A stretch of DNA of 64,000 bases from Sphingobacterium bovisgrunnientis (GTDB lineage Bacteria; Bacteroidota; Bacteroidia; Sphingobacteriales; Sphingobacteriaceae). Location: positions 248,001 through 312,000 of the forward strand of contig NZ_WUQY01000001.1 in the NCBI RefSeq assembly GCF_009829085.1, in the 5' to 3' direction. Shown here one piece after another: positions 1-7,784 of the stretch. The notes below the pieces were generated by a model, which was given only the letters and a program-made list of their open reading frames with translations, made no database searches and had not been told where the DNA came from. A program made the position numbers and the translations under genes. Position 1 is the stretch's first letter. Every line of letters begins with the position of its first letter.

Positions 1-720
1 ACAAGACCTTTTCGGATTCGTATTATTAATAGGTTGAATGATGTTTACGACTATTTTTATATCAAGCAAGCAGATGCTTCACGGATCTATGGCTTGGAAT
101 TGGAAGAAATTTTGTCTCCTAATCAAGTGAATTATCTATATGATTTCGAAACTTTGGTTGAAGAGCATATCGTAGGTATTCCAGGAGATGTATTTAGTAA
201 AACCAGAATTACGCATCCAGATTACAACCAAACACGTATTGCTAAAGAGTTCGTGAAATTTAATGAGCGCTGCACCATAGCTTTGTTGGGTGATATGCGG
301 GCTTATAATTTTGTGATGCAGATAACACCAGATTTTGATGATTTTCAATTTCGCATACGTGCAATTGATTTTGATCAGCAATTTTATGAAGGCAATCCGA
401 AGGTCTACATGCCACAATTTTTCAAAGAATGTTACCCATATGTGAAGTTGTGTATGGAGCATTTGACGGATAAAACAGTTTTGCAGTATCAGCAAGAGGA
501 GCGTTCCTCTATAGTTCATCGTGTGCGCAGCGAGCGCCATCGGATTAAAGATTTGCGAGATGCTTCAAGAGGACAGGAATTGTCTACGCAAGAAAATATC
601 AGGAGCTTACGCGAAGGTTATGCAAAGATTTATGCTAATGACCAGTATTACCGTTGTAAAACAATGACGGATATTGTAGAATTAAATGTAAAAAATGTAG
701 TTCGTTCGGTACAAATCTAG
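1..720 (+). CDS. Conserved protein of unknown function, 5'-truncated by the window edge
   Basis: The frame is open from base 1, so the true start lies upstream; 239 residues are visible. I do not recognise the family. A GDMRAYNFV motif (visible residues about 97-105) followed by RIRAIDFDQQ (about 119-128) resembles the catalytic-loop and DFD motifs of aminoglycoside-phosphotransferase-like kinases, where a GDxHxxN motif precedes an IDF motif. Here the catalytic His is replaced by Arg, so activity is doubtful. The C-terminal 70 residues are charged and probably helical. The stop codon overlaps the end of the convergent ruvC gene by 4 bp. The coding call is firm; the kinase-like reading is inference only. 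Confidence 0.75.
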   Translation, partial: TRPFRIRIINRLNDVYDYFYIKQADASRIYGLELEEILSPNQVNYLYDFETLVEEHIVGIPGDVFSKTRITHPDYNQTRIAKEFVKFNERCTIALLGDMRAYNFVMQITPDFDDFQFRIRAIDFDQQFYEGNPKVYMPQFFKECYPYVKLCMEHLTDKTVLQYQQEERSSIVHRVRSERHRIKDLRDASRGQELSTQENIRSLREGYAKIYANDQYYRCKTMTDIVELNVKNVVRSVQI

Positions 721-1280
721 CGTACTCTATTTTCGTTGTCTTTGACAAAAGCTGACCAGCCCGAATAGCTTTTAGAACCTGAGGTGGTATTTTGCTGAAA
801 GGAATGACAAACTGCCACCGCCAAGCCATCTGTCGCATCTAAGAATTCGGGTGTTTCTTTAAATCCCAGCAAGGTTTGCAACATCGCAGCCACTTGTTCT
901 TTGCTGGCATTTCCACTGCCTGTTACAGATTGCTTAATCTTACGAGGCGAATATTCAAAAATCGGAATATCTCTACTCAGTGCTGCTGCCATTGCGACAC
1001 CTTGCGCACGGCCTAGCTTCAACATGACTTGAATGTTTTTTCCATAGAATGGCGCTTCCAAAGCCACACAATCAGGATTGTATTCATCAATCAAAGCCAA
1101 TACTTTTTTAAAAATACGTTGCAACTTCAAGCCATGGTCATCCAAATGTCCCATTTTCACCACACCTAATGTTTCGAGCGAAACCTTTTTTCCGGTTTCT
1201 TTCACTACACCATAGCCTAGCACAACTGTACCGGGATCGATACCAAGAATAACACGCTCTTTGGCCTTTTGTTTTAGCAT
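717..1280 (-). CDS. ruvC: Crossover junction endodeoxyribonuclease RuvC
   Basis: RuvC is the Holliday-junction resolvase that cuts four-way DNA junctions together with the RuvAB branch-migration motor. At 187 aa it has the usual family length. The acidic catalytic residues are in place: D15 in GIDPG, E75 in ALEAP, and D148/D151 in FLDATDG near the C-terminus (compare D7, E66, D138 and D141 of the E. coli enzyme). The ATG is only 4 nt from an exact -7 box on the same strand (1285-1292), which supports this start and predicts a leaderless transcript. It is convergent with the truncated first gene and divergent from the membrane-protein gene at 1370. ruvA and ruvB are not in the window. Confidence 0.97.
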   Translation of the reverse strand: MLKQKAKERVILGIDPGTVVLGYGVVKETGKKVSLETLGVVKMGHLDDHGLKLQRIFKKVLALIDEYNPDCVALEAPFYGKNIQVMLKLGRAQGVAMAAALSRDIPIFEYSPRKIKQSVTGSGNASKEQVAAMLQTLLGFKETPEFLDATDGLAVAVCHSFQQNTTSGSKSYSGWSAFVKDNENRVR

Positions 1281-1284
1281 ACAG

Positions 1285-1292
1285 CAAAAATA
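1285..1292 (-). promoter_or_regulatory. -7 promoter box of ruvC
   Basis: The minus strand reads TATTTTTG, an exact TAnnTTTG Bacteroidota -7 element. Only 4 nt (CTGT) separate it from the ruvC ATG. Because transcription in this phylum starts a few bases after the box, the mRNA probably begins at or next to the start codon. No clear -33 TTTG was seen. Confidence 0.6.
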
Positions 1293-1369
1293 CGGTTTTG
1301 CTTAGGCTTTTTATCTATTACGATTGTTTTACATAAAATTATTGTTAAAATTGTGCGACCAAAAGGAAA

Positions 1370-2347
1370 ATGCTGACAAAGACGCAAAAGAAATATTTCA
1401 ATTATACCCTCAAATTGACTATCGTTGGTTTGGCATTTTGGTTTATTTATACTAAAATCAATAATCAAAAAAATTTATTAGAATTTAAGTATCTAATCAA
1501 CAGCATAAATACCACTGCTATATACTGGACAATTGGAGTTGTTGTTTTTCTAATGTTTTTAAATTGGTTTTTTGAAGTTGCTAAATGGCAATATCTGATT
1601 AGAGATTTGGAAGAATTGAATACTTGGAAAGCTACCAAATCTGTTTTTTGTGGTTTGACATGGGCTATTTTTACACCAAACAGAATTGGCGAATACGGCG
1701 GTCGTATTATGCTATTAAAAGTAGAAAATAGAGCTAGAGGCGCTGTGTTAATGGGGGTTGGTTTGTTTGCTCAATTAGTTTTAACTAGTGTTTTTGGTGC
1801 GTTAGGTATTGCCTGGTTTGTCTCTACTTTTTTAGAAACTCCATCTGCCGTACAATTCGGGATTTGGATATTGGCAGCGATTTATGGACTTGCTTTTATA
1901 TTGTTATATTTCAATGTTTATTGGGTCGATATCTTAGTAAATAGATTTAAAATGCTTCAGAAAATTCAGCCTTTTTTTGATGTGCTAAGAGAAGTAAATG
2001 TTTCTCAATTAGGTTATGTATTATTACTTTCCTTAATTCGTTTTATAATTTTCACATCACAATATATATTGTTAATGCAAGTAATTTTGCCGGATCTAGC
2101 TTTACTTCCAATGATTCTGATGATTTTTATTTTATTCTTTGTGCAGTCGGCATTACCTACTTTAGATATTTTTGATTTCAGTGTACGCAGTTTTGTTGCA
2201 AGTAATTTGTACGCTTATATTACGACGCAAGATATTGCGGTGATGGCAATTGTTTCTTTTATTTGGTTTGTGAATCTGATTCTTCCTGCTATTATAGGGT
2301 CGTTTTTTGTGTTGAATGTAAATTATTTTGGTGATAACAATTCTTAA
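1370..2347 (+). CDS. Lysylphosphatidylglycerol synthase TM-region family (UPF0104) membrane protein
   Basis: A 325-aa polytopic inner-membrane protein with about eight hydrophobic segments. It resembles the transmembrane half of MprF and the AglD/UPF0104 proteins, without the catalytic lysyl-transferase domain. The conserved region around residues 88-113 (WAIFTPNRIGEYGGR) is typical of the family, which is usually assumed to move or flip lipid-linked substrates. The next gene, a membrane-associated glycosyltransferase, overlaps its 3' end by about 20 bp, so the two are translationally coupled and probably act on one glycolipid. A weak -7 match (TAAAATTG) lies at 1346-1353. The substrate cannot be read from the sequence. 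Confidence 0.8.
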   Translation: MLTKTQKKYFNYTLKLTIVGLAFWFIYTKINNQKNLLEFKYLINSINTTAIYWTIGVVVFLMFLNWFFEVAKWQYLIRDLEELNTWKATKSVFCGLTWAIFTPNRIGEYGGRIMLLKVENRARGAVLMGVGLFAQLVLTSVFGALGIAWFVSTFLETPSAVQFGIWILAAIYGLAFILLYFNVYWVDILVNRFKMLQKIQPFFDVLREVNVSQLGYVLLLSLIRFIIFTSQYILLMQVILPDLALLPMILMIFILFFVQSALPTLDIFDFSVRSFVASNLYAYITTQDIAVMAIVSFIWFVNLILPAIIGSFFVLNVNYFGDNNS

Positions 2348-3461
2348 TCTCATCTTGACTCTCTGTGCACTTGTCTATGTGCTGATTGTGGTTTATTTAC
2401 GCAAAGGATGGTCAACTATACCATTTTTTTCGGCAGATAAAACATCTGATAAAAGGGTTTCTATTCTTATTGCTGCGCGTAATGAGGAGGAAAATATTGC
2501 AAGAACTATTGATGCTATATTAAATCAAAATTACCCTACTTCACAATTGGAATTAATCATTGTTGATGATCATTCTACAGATAGAACAGCCGAAATCGTT
2601 CGGTCTTATGGAGATAGAGGCGTCAAATTGTTGCAATTGCAAGTAGGTGATAAGCTCAATTCGTACAAAAAGTATGCAATCACGAAGGCGATAGAAATGG
2701 CATCGGGCGAAATAATTGTGACAACAGATGCGGATTGTCGAATGGGACGCAATTGGATTCGGACAATTATGGCTTATTTTGATCAAAATGATAGTTTTTT
2801 GGTTTCTTCGCCTGTGGCTTACTCCGAAGAAAAATCGAAATTCGAGGAATTGCAAACGCTAGAATTTTTGTATTTAATTGGTCTTGGAGCTGCAGGAATC
2901 GGAAACGGCAATCCAACGACTTGCAACGGTGCAAATTTAGCCTACCGTCGTGATGTTTTTTTTGAAATGGGTGGTTTCAAAGGGATTGATAATTTGGCGT
3001 CTGGGGACGATGAACTTTTTTTACATAAAGTAGCTGAAAAGTATGCAGATAGAATTGGTTTTTGCAAATCCCGTGAAGCAATTGTGTATACGGATGCGAA
3101 ACCTGATTTGACTTCGTTTATTAGTCAACGTAAACGTTGGGCTTCAAAAAGTACAAAGTACAAAGACAAGAAGGTAATTGTGTTGGGTGTCTGTATTTGG
3201 TTGTTCAATTTGGCTTTAATATGCTCGTTGCTGGGATTTCTACTTTTATTGCCTGCTCAAAATTGGTGGCTATTGACGGCATTTGGCTTGAAGATGTTGG
3301 TAGAATTGCTGTTTATGATTCCAGTTTTATCTTTTGCTAAAAGATCTGAATTACTTAAATATTTACCGTTTCTGACGATCATCCATACTTTTTACCTCGT
3401 ATATATTGGTGTAGCGGGAAATATTGGGAAATACGATTGGAAGGGTAGAAAGGTGAATTAA
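2328..3461 (+). CDS. Membrane-associated family 2 glycosyltransferase
   Basis: A GT-A fold glycosyltransferase that transfers a sugar from a nucleotide donor to an unknown acceptor at the cytoplasmic face of the inner membrane. One hydrophobic helix lies near residues 4-24. The GT2 signature follows: SILIAARNEEEN (45-56), IVDDHST (78-84), the metal-binding TTDADC (132-137), SGDDE (224-228) and the QRKRW loop (266-270). Two to three membrane helices close the protein (about 285-370), as in processive and ceramide-type GT2 enzymes. The start is a TTG at 2328 or a GTG at 2331, both inside the end of the upstream flippase-like gene. Its stop overlaps the convergent plsC by 4 bp. Confidence 0.88.
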   Translation: MVITILNLILTLCALVYVLIVVYLRKGWSTIPFFSADKTSDKRVSILIAARNEEENIARTIDAILNQNYPTSQLELIIVDDHSTDRTAEIVRSYGDRGVKLLQLQVGDKLNSYKKYAITKAIEMASGEIIVTTDADCRMGRNWIRTIMAYFDQNDSFLVSSPVAYSEEKSKFEELQTLEFLYLIGLGAAGIGNGNPTTCNGANLAYRRDVFFEMGGFKGIDNLASGDDELFLHKVAEKYADRIGFCKSREAIVYTDAKPDLTSFISQRKRWASKSTKYKDKKVIVLGVCIWLFNLALICSLLGFLLLLPAQNWWLLTAFGLKMLVELLFMIPVLSFAKRSELLKYLPFLTIIHTFYLVYIGVAGNIGKYDWKGRKVN

Positions 3462-4207
3462 CCTTCTACCTTGCCGCGAACTGTATCTTCTGCTAATTGC
3501 ACAATTTCTTCCAAAGATAGCCCTTCAGTTTTCAATGGATCTAATATTTCCCACTTCAATGGCGTGAAAGGTCTTAAGGGAAACATGCCGTAACTCGTCA
3601 TTTCGTAAGACCCTGTGATCGCCACAGGAACAATCAATGCACTTGGGTTTTTCTTCACTAACGTCGCAATCCCGCCAATGTTAAAATGTTTCATTTTACC
3701 ATTACGCGTTCGCGTACCCTCTGGAAATATGAAGGCAGACCAATTTTTCTGTTTCATATTATTTGCCAGTTTCAAAATTTCGGCAATTGATTGTTTTGGA
3801 TCTTTACGGTCAATATTAGCAGCACCACCATGTTTCAAATTAAACGATATGCTCGGTATTCCAGCTGTTGCTAACTCAATTTTGGAGATAAACTTGCCGT
3901 GAAATCTGCGTAGAAAATAAATCATCGCTGGTATGTCGTACGTGCTTTGGTGATTTGCAACGAAAATAATGGGTGTATTTAGCGGTAAATTCTTGTTGTC
4001 AATAAATGTAACTGTATTGAAAAGAATATAATTACAGTGTGTCAAGAAGAAATTAAGGATATCTACACTTCTTTTGTGCGCTGAATAACCTCCAACTTTC
4101 AAGCATACCCACTGAATAGGATGGAAAATAATCAACAGAAGGACAAAAGCCAAATAAAATATTGGGGTAAGAATAAATCCTAAAATTTTTCTCATGTTTC
4201 GATTCAC
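3458..4207 (-). CDS. plsC: 1-acyl-sn-glycerol-3-phosphate acyltransferase (PlsC family)
   Basis: PlsC adds the second acyl chain to lysophosphatidic acid to make phosphatidic acid for membrane phospholipids. The 249-aa protein has an N-terminal hydrophobic segment (about 9-33), the catalytic NHQSTYD motif (85-91, H86 and D91) and the phosphate-binding FPEGTRTR motif (161-168). An in-frame ATG at residue 5 (position 4195) is an alternative start. An exact -7 box (minus-strand TATATTTG, 4219-4226) lies 11 nt upstream of the first ATG, and the gene is divergent from the DUF2089 operon. Other family members acylate related lipids such as ornithine lipids, so the exact substrate is inferred. Confidence 0.88.
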   Translation of the reverse strand: MNRNMRKILGFILTPIFYLAFVLLLIIFHPIQWVCLKVGGYSAHKRSVDILNFFLTHCNYILFNTVTFIDNKNLPLNTPIIFVANHQSTYDIPAMIYFLRRFHGKFISKIELATAGIPSISFNLKHGGAANIDRKDPKQSIAEILKLANNMKQKNWSAFIFPEGTRTRNGKMKHFNIGGIATLVKKNPSALIVPVAITGSYEMTSYGMFPLRPFTPLKWEILDPLKTEGLSLEEIVQLAEDTVRGKVEG

Positions 4208-4218
4208 TTAAAATTTAG

Positions 4219-4335
4219 CAAATATAAACATAAGGTTTCGAGTATAGAAAACAACTTTATGGCTTAATATCTGGAATAATATATTCAATTATATTAATAT
4301 ATGGTTTAATATAATTGAATTAATTTTTATATTTG
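4219..4335 (+). promoter_or_regulatory. Divergent control region with a 15-bp inverted repeat between plsC and the DUF2089 operon
   Basis: Two exact -7 boxes face away from each other: minus-strand TATATTTG at 4219-4226 for plsC and plus-strand TATATTTG at 4328-4335 for the DUF2089 gene (ATG at 4356). Between them is a perfect 15-bp inverted repeat, 4283-4297 and 4306-4320, separated by 8 bp (half-site TTCAATTATATTAA). The right arm ends 7 bp before the rightward -7 box, so a bound protein would cover the -33 region and spacer. This is a good candidate operator, perhaps for the DUF2089 protein itself. No U-tract follows, so a terminator is unlikely. Confidence 0.5.
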
Positions 4336-4355
4336 TTTATAAAAATATTATAAAC

Positions 4356-4628
4356 ATGAAGTTGCCTGTACAATGTCCTAGTTGTGAAAAAAAACTCAGT
4401 GTATCCAAATTGGTATGTCAAACTTGCGAAACTGAAGTTCTCGGTAAATATGGAATGCCTTTATTTATGCAGTTGTCGACGGAGGAGCAGGAGTTTATTT
4501 TAGAGTTCTTAATGAGCTCAGGAAGTCTAAAAGAAATGGCTAATAAGATGGGAAAAAGTTATCCAACTGTTCGTAATAAGTTGGATGATTTGATTGTGAA
4601 AATAACAAGTTTGAGAGATGAGAAATAG
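4356..4628 (+). CDS. DUF2089 protein: zinc-ribbon plus helix-turn-helix, probable transcriptional regulator
   Basis: A 90-aa cytoplasmic protein. The N-terminus is a zinc ribbon with two CxxC knuckles (C7/C10 and C21/C24). Residues about 40-88 form a helix-turn-helix region with the family signature LSTEEQEFILEFL and a recognition-helix-like segment KSYPTVRNKLDDL. DUF2089 proteins are generally treated as small DNA-binding regulators; no target is known to me. It is the first gene of a four-gene operon in which each junction overlaps by 4-11 bp, and a large palindrome sits across its promoter, so autoregulation is plausible. Confidence 0.85.
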   Translation: MKLPVQCPSCEKKLSVSKLVCQTCETEVLGKYGMPLFMQLSTEEQEFILEFLMSSGSLKEMANKMGKSYPTVRNKLDDLIVKITSLRDEK

Positions 4629-5088
4629 TGTGTATACAGAAAAACAAAGTTTCTGGACATGGTGGCTTATCTTGTTATTTGTCCTAGTATGGATGAAGAA
4701 GCTACAATCCATATACGTTAGCAATTGGAAGATTGATAACTCCAGCTATGTTGAGTTGGGAATTCTTTTGTGTGTTTTTCTGTTTTTAGCATTCGTTCGT
4801 TTGCATACAAAGATTGACGAAAAGGGAATTAGCATTAAGTTTTTCCCTTTTGTACGAAAGAAAACCTGGCTTTGGGAAGATATTGATGATCTTTATATCA
4901 AAGAATATTCGATCACAGATTATGGAGGTTGGGGTTATCGGGTAGGTAAAAACGGGACAGCCTACAATACAAAAGGCAAATATGGCTTACAATTGTTGCT
5001 TAAAAATGGTGCGCGCTTAATGATAGGTACTCAAAATCATGAAGAATTACAGCATATAATCGAAACATACAGAAAAACGAAATCATGA
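4618..5088 (+). CDS. Two-helix membrane protein with a PH-like cytoplasmic domain
   Basis: A 156-aa protein with hydrophobic helices at about 12-27 and 42-60, followed by a soluble beta-rich domain (65-156). The pattern TKIDEKGISIKFFPF, then KTWLWEDIDDLYIKEYS and GARLMIGTQ, resembles bacterial PH-like domains attached to membrane helices, with a GWGYRVGKNGTAYNTKG loop conserved in Bacteroidota homologues as far as I recall. The start overlaps the end of the DUF2089 gene by 11 bp, so translation is probably coupled. Function is unknown; a role in membrane or envelope stress is only a guess from the operon. Confidence 0.7.
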   Translation: MRNSVYTEKQSFWTWWLILLFVLVWMKKLQSIYVSNWKIDNSSYVELGILLCVFLFLAFVRLHTKIDEKGISIKFFPFVRKKTWLWEDIDDLYIKEYSITDYGGWGYRVGKNGTAYNTKGKYGLQLLLKNGARLMIGTQNHEELQHIIETYRKTKS

Positions 5089-5672
5089 AAACCTTAACCA
5101 ATCCGTTTGAAATTTATAGAGAAAGAAATTTACTGATTATAGGTGTGGTATTTGCGATATTGACTGGGTTAGTTTCCAGTTATACCAGTCACTTGCTATT
5201 CGGCTCTCTAAAGGTAATTAGCAACCAAAAACAATTGTGGTATGAAGCGATTCTCAATATTGCCATTACATTATTGAGCAATACAATAATGTTGTATGTA
5301 TTTGCAAGACTGCGTTATGTAAAAACTCGTTTTGTTGATGTGCTAAATGTCGTATTGGTTTCTCATCTCGTATTGTATCTAATGCTGTGTTTGACGGTGT
5401 TGCCTCTTGTGCAAAATGCAGTTACTGCTGTAGAATTGGAAATATTGGATAAGGGTTTTGCAGCTCCAGAACTTTCGAAGGTACATATGATTACATTGGT
5501 AGGTTATGGTCTAGTTGTGATAAGTCTTTTATTCTATTTCTTCTATTTGCTCGTAGTCGGAATGAAAATTGCAATGAATAGCAAACGTAAACTGGATGTA
5601 TTCTTACTTATTCTGTTAGTTTTTGTTTGGAATACTATTTTGCAATTTTTAAATCCGTTTTTAACGACATGA
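5085..5672 (+). CDS. Polytopic membrane protein of unknown function (Yip1-like)
   Basis: A 195-aa protein with about five hydrophobic segments (roughly 17-38, 55-73, 85-108, 138-160 and 170-188) and little soluble sequence. The helix spacing resembles Yip1/YIPF proteins, but I see no decisive motif. The ATG overlaps the upstream TGA by 4 bp (ATGA), and its own TGA overlaps the next ATG in the same way. It therefore belongs to the same polycistronic unit as the DUF2089 regulator and the secreted hydrolase. Confidence 0.65.
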   Translation: MKTLTNPFEIYRERNLLIIGVVFAILTGLVSSYTSHLLFGSLKVISNQKQLWYEAILNIAITLLSNTIMLYVFARLRYVKTRFVDVLNVVLVSHLVLYLMLCLTVLPLVQNAVTAVELEILDKGFAAPELSKVHMITLVGYGLVVISLLFYFFYLLVVGMKIAMNSKRKLDVFLLILLVFVWNTILQFLNPFLTT

Positions 5673-7030
5673 AATATTTAAGTATAGTTCTTTTTTTAGT
5701 ACTACAATCTTGTGTGGGGTTTAGTCAAGATTTGATTGGAAGTTGGTCGGGAAAGTTGGATTTTGGTGTACAAAAGTTAACGTTTGTAGTGCATATCAAT
5801 CAGACGGATGGCAAGTGGATAGCCAAAGCGGACAGCCCAGATCAATCGGCATTTGGAATTCCATTCCAAATTGACGTAAAAGGTGATTCTATCTTTCTAA
5901 ATAATCCAAAAGGAATTAGCTTAAAACTTAAACATGGTGACGATGGTAAATTAAAAGGTCATTTTTCTCAAAATGGCATGACAATTCCTGTGGTACTTGA
6001 AAAAGGAGCTGCGGTTATTCAGCCTAAAAGTTCAGTGAAATTTCAGACTCCAAAACCACCTTATGCTTATGATACTGTGGATGTGGTTATTCCCAATACC
6101 TATTCTGACATTAATTTGGCGGGAACAATAACTAAACCCAAAGCAAAAGGTAAATATCCAGCTATAATCTTAGTTACAGGGTCTGGTCCACAAGATCGCG
6201 ATGAAACATTATTTGGACACAAACCTTTTAAAGTATTGGCAGATTATTTAACCCAAAATGGAATTATTGTATTACGTTACGATGATCGTGGGGTAGGTAT
6301 AAGTGACGGCTCTTTTGAAAAGGCAACGATTGATGATTTCAGTAAAGATGCTTTATCTGCATTGGATTTTTTGAAAAAACAACCAAATGTTGATATCAAT
6401 AAGATTGGGATTATTGGTCATAGTGAGGGCGGTTTGATTGCAAATTTGTTAGCGGGACAGGGAGTTCCAAATCTTTCTTTTATTGTGACATTGGCTGCTC
6501 CTACAATTCCTATTCGTGATTTGATGGTGGAACAATTGTATAGCGTAGGCAAATCAGAAGGAATGTCAGAATTCCAGTTGGCAATGGCCAAGGAAATCAA
6601 TAAAAAGAACTTTGATGTAGTCAAAAGTAATCTTGGTACAGAAGAGGCGTATGCACAGCTCAAGAAAAATATGAATATTTTAGAAGAGTCGGATAAGAAT
6701 GTAGCTATTCGCAAAGAAATGTTAACCTTATTAGCTCCAGCTTATCGCTATTTTGTGCGAATCGATCCAACAAATTTTATCAAAAAGATTTATATTCCTG
6801 TTTTTGGGGCATTTGGAACGTTGGATGTACAAGTTCCATCTACGTTGAATCTTAGAGGATATCACGATAATCTTCCAAAAAATTCACAGACAGTTCTAAA
6901 AGAATACTATGGAATGAATCACTTGTTCCAAAATGCTAAAACTGGCAAAGTTTCGGAATATGCACAAATTGATGAAACCATAAATGAACAAGTACTTAAG
7001 GATATAGCAGGGTGGATAAAGGGATTTTAA
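5669..7030 (+). CDS. Secreted alpha/beta hydrolase with N-terminal beta domain
   Basis: I place the start at 5669, where ATGA overlaps the upstream stop and gives a clean signal peptide (KYLSIVLFLVLQ, then SCVGFSQ); the frame also runs upstream without a better start. The 453-aa protein has a lipocalin-like beta region (about 20-115) and then an alpha/beta hydrolase domain. The oxyanion region is TGSGPQDRDE (171-180), the nucleophile S252 lies in GHSEGG, an acid is likely the Asp in FGTLDVQVP, and the His is in YYGMNHLF. This matches Bacteroidota S33-type serine hydrolases. The substrate is unknown. It is the last gene of the operon and is followed by a terminator. Confidence 0.85.
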   Translation: MKYLSIVLFLVLQSCVGFSQDLIGSWSGKLDFGVQKLTFVVHINQTDGKWIAKADSPDQSAFGIPFQIDVKGDSIFLNNPKGISLKLKHGDDGKLKGHFSQNGMTIPVVLEKGAAVIQPKSSVKFQTPKPPYAYDTVDVVIPNTYSDINLAGTITKPKAKGKYPAIILVTGSGPQDRDETLFGHKPFKVLADYLTQNGIIVLRYDDRGVGISDGSFEKATIDDFSKDALSALDFLKKQPNVDINKIGIIGHSEGGLIANLLAGQGVPNLSFIVTLAAPTIPIRDLMVEQLYSVGKSEGMSEFQLAMAKEINKKNFDVVKSNLGTEEAYAQLKKNMNILEESDKNVAIRKEMLTLLAPAYRYFVRIDPTNFIKKIYIPVFGAFGTLDVQVPSTLNLRGYHDNLPKNSQTVLKEYYGMNHLFQNAKTGKVSEYAQIDETINEQVLKDIAGWIKGF

Positions 7031-7034
7031 ACGA

Positions 7035-7073
7035 GATTCGCCAATCAAAGTAATGATTGACGAATCTTTTTTT
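7035..7073 (+). terminator. Rho-independent terminator after the hydrolase operon
   Basis: A 13-bp stem (7035-7047 with 7054-7066, one mismatch) and a 6-nt loop are followed by seven T residues (7067-7073). It ends the DUF2089-hydrolase operon, and its tail overlaps the stop codon of the convergent SDR gene. Confidence 0.85.
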
Positions 7074-7782
7074 AAGGTGTCGTATTCGATACAGGTAGTA
7101 TTTTGCCATTATAGTATTTGCTGCCATTTTGGGCGAATTCAGCTACATAACGACCCATTTCGAAAGCCAAAGTTCCTGCTTCCATACCTGGAAAAGCAGC
7201 TTCAAACATTTCTGTCTGGGATGATCCTAATGCCAAACAATTTACCTTTATATTCTTGTCTTTAAATTCTTCAGCTAGGGATTCTGTTAAGATTGCCAAA
7301 GCACCTTTACTTGCCGAGTAAGCACTTAAGCCAGCAAATTTCGATGAGCCCTGAAAACCTCCCATACTGCTGATATTCACGATATGCCCTCCTTCTGTCA
7401 TCATAGGTGTAATATGTTTAATCATATTGATGTGTCCTAATAAATTGGATTGGAGCATTTGTGCGAAGTCTTCTGTTGAAGTTTCCAAGAACGGCTTATT
7501 TATCAGTGCACCAGCATTATTAATCAAAATATCAACTTTGTCAAATTTAGATTTAATGAATGGAACTAGAGAGTCAGCATAATTATCATAAACAATGTCA
7601 AATTGTGCTGGGTACAACATTCCGCCATCAAAATTTAAGTCCGAAGATATTTCGTGCAATCGACGCAATTTGTCAGCAGATCGTGCCAAAGCAATTACAT
7701 TATTTTCTTTGTTTGACGTCAAATCTAGGACTGTTTCAAAACCAATTCCACTGCTTGCTCCTGTAATAATAATATTTGCCAT
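7072..7782 (-). CDS. Short-chain dehydrogenase/reductase (classical SDR)
   Basis: An NAD(P)-dependent oxidoreductase of 236 aa. It shows the Rossmann TGASSGIG motif (7-14), NNAG (88-91) and the catalytic S139, Y155 and K159 (YSASK). An Asp/Arg choice for cofactor cannot be settled; ALARSADKLRR at 31-41 suggests an Arg near the adenosine ribose, which favours NADPH. The gene starts 2 bp after the stop of the upstream flippase-like gene on the same strand, so the two are co-transcribed. The substrate is unknown. Confidence 0.9.
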   Translation of the reverse strand: MANIIITGASSGIGFETVLDLTSNKENNVIALARSADKLRRLHEISSDLNFDGGMLYPAQFDIVYDNYADSLVPFIKSKFDKVDILINNAGALINKPFLETSTEDFAQMLQSNLLGHINMIKHITPMMTEGGHIVNISSMGGFQGSSKFAGLSAYSASKGALAILTESLAEEFKDKNIKVNCLALGSSQTEMFEAAFPGMEAGTLAFEMGRYVAEFAQNGSKYYNGKILPVSNTTP

Positions 7783-7784
7783 GA

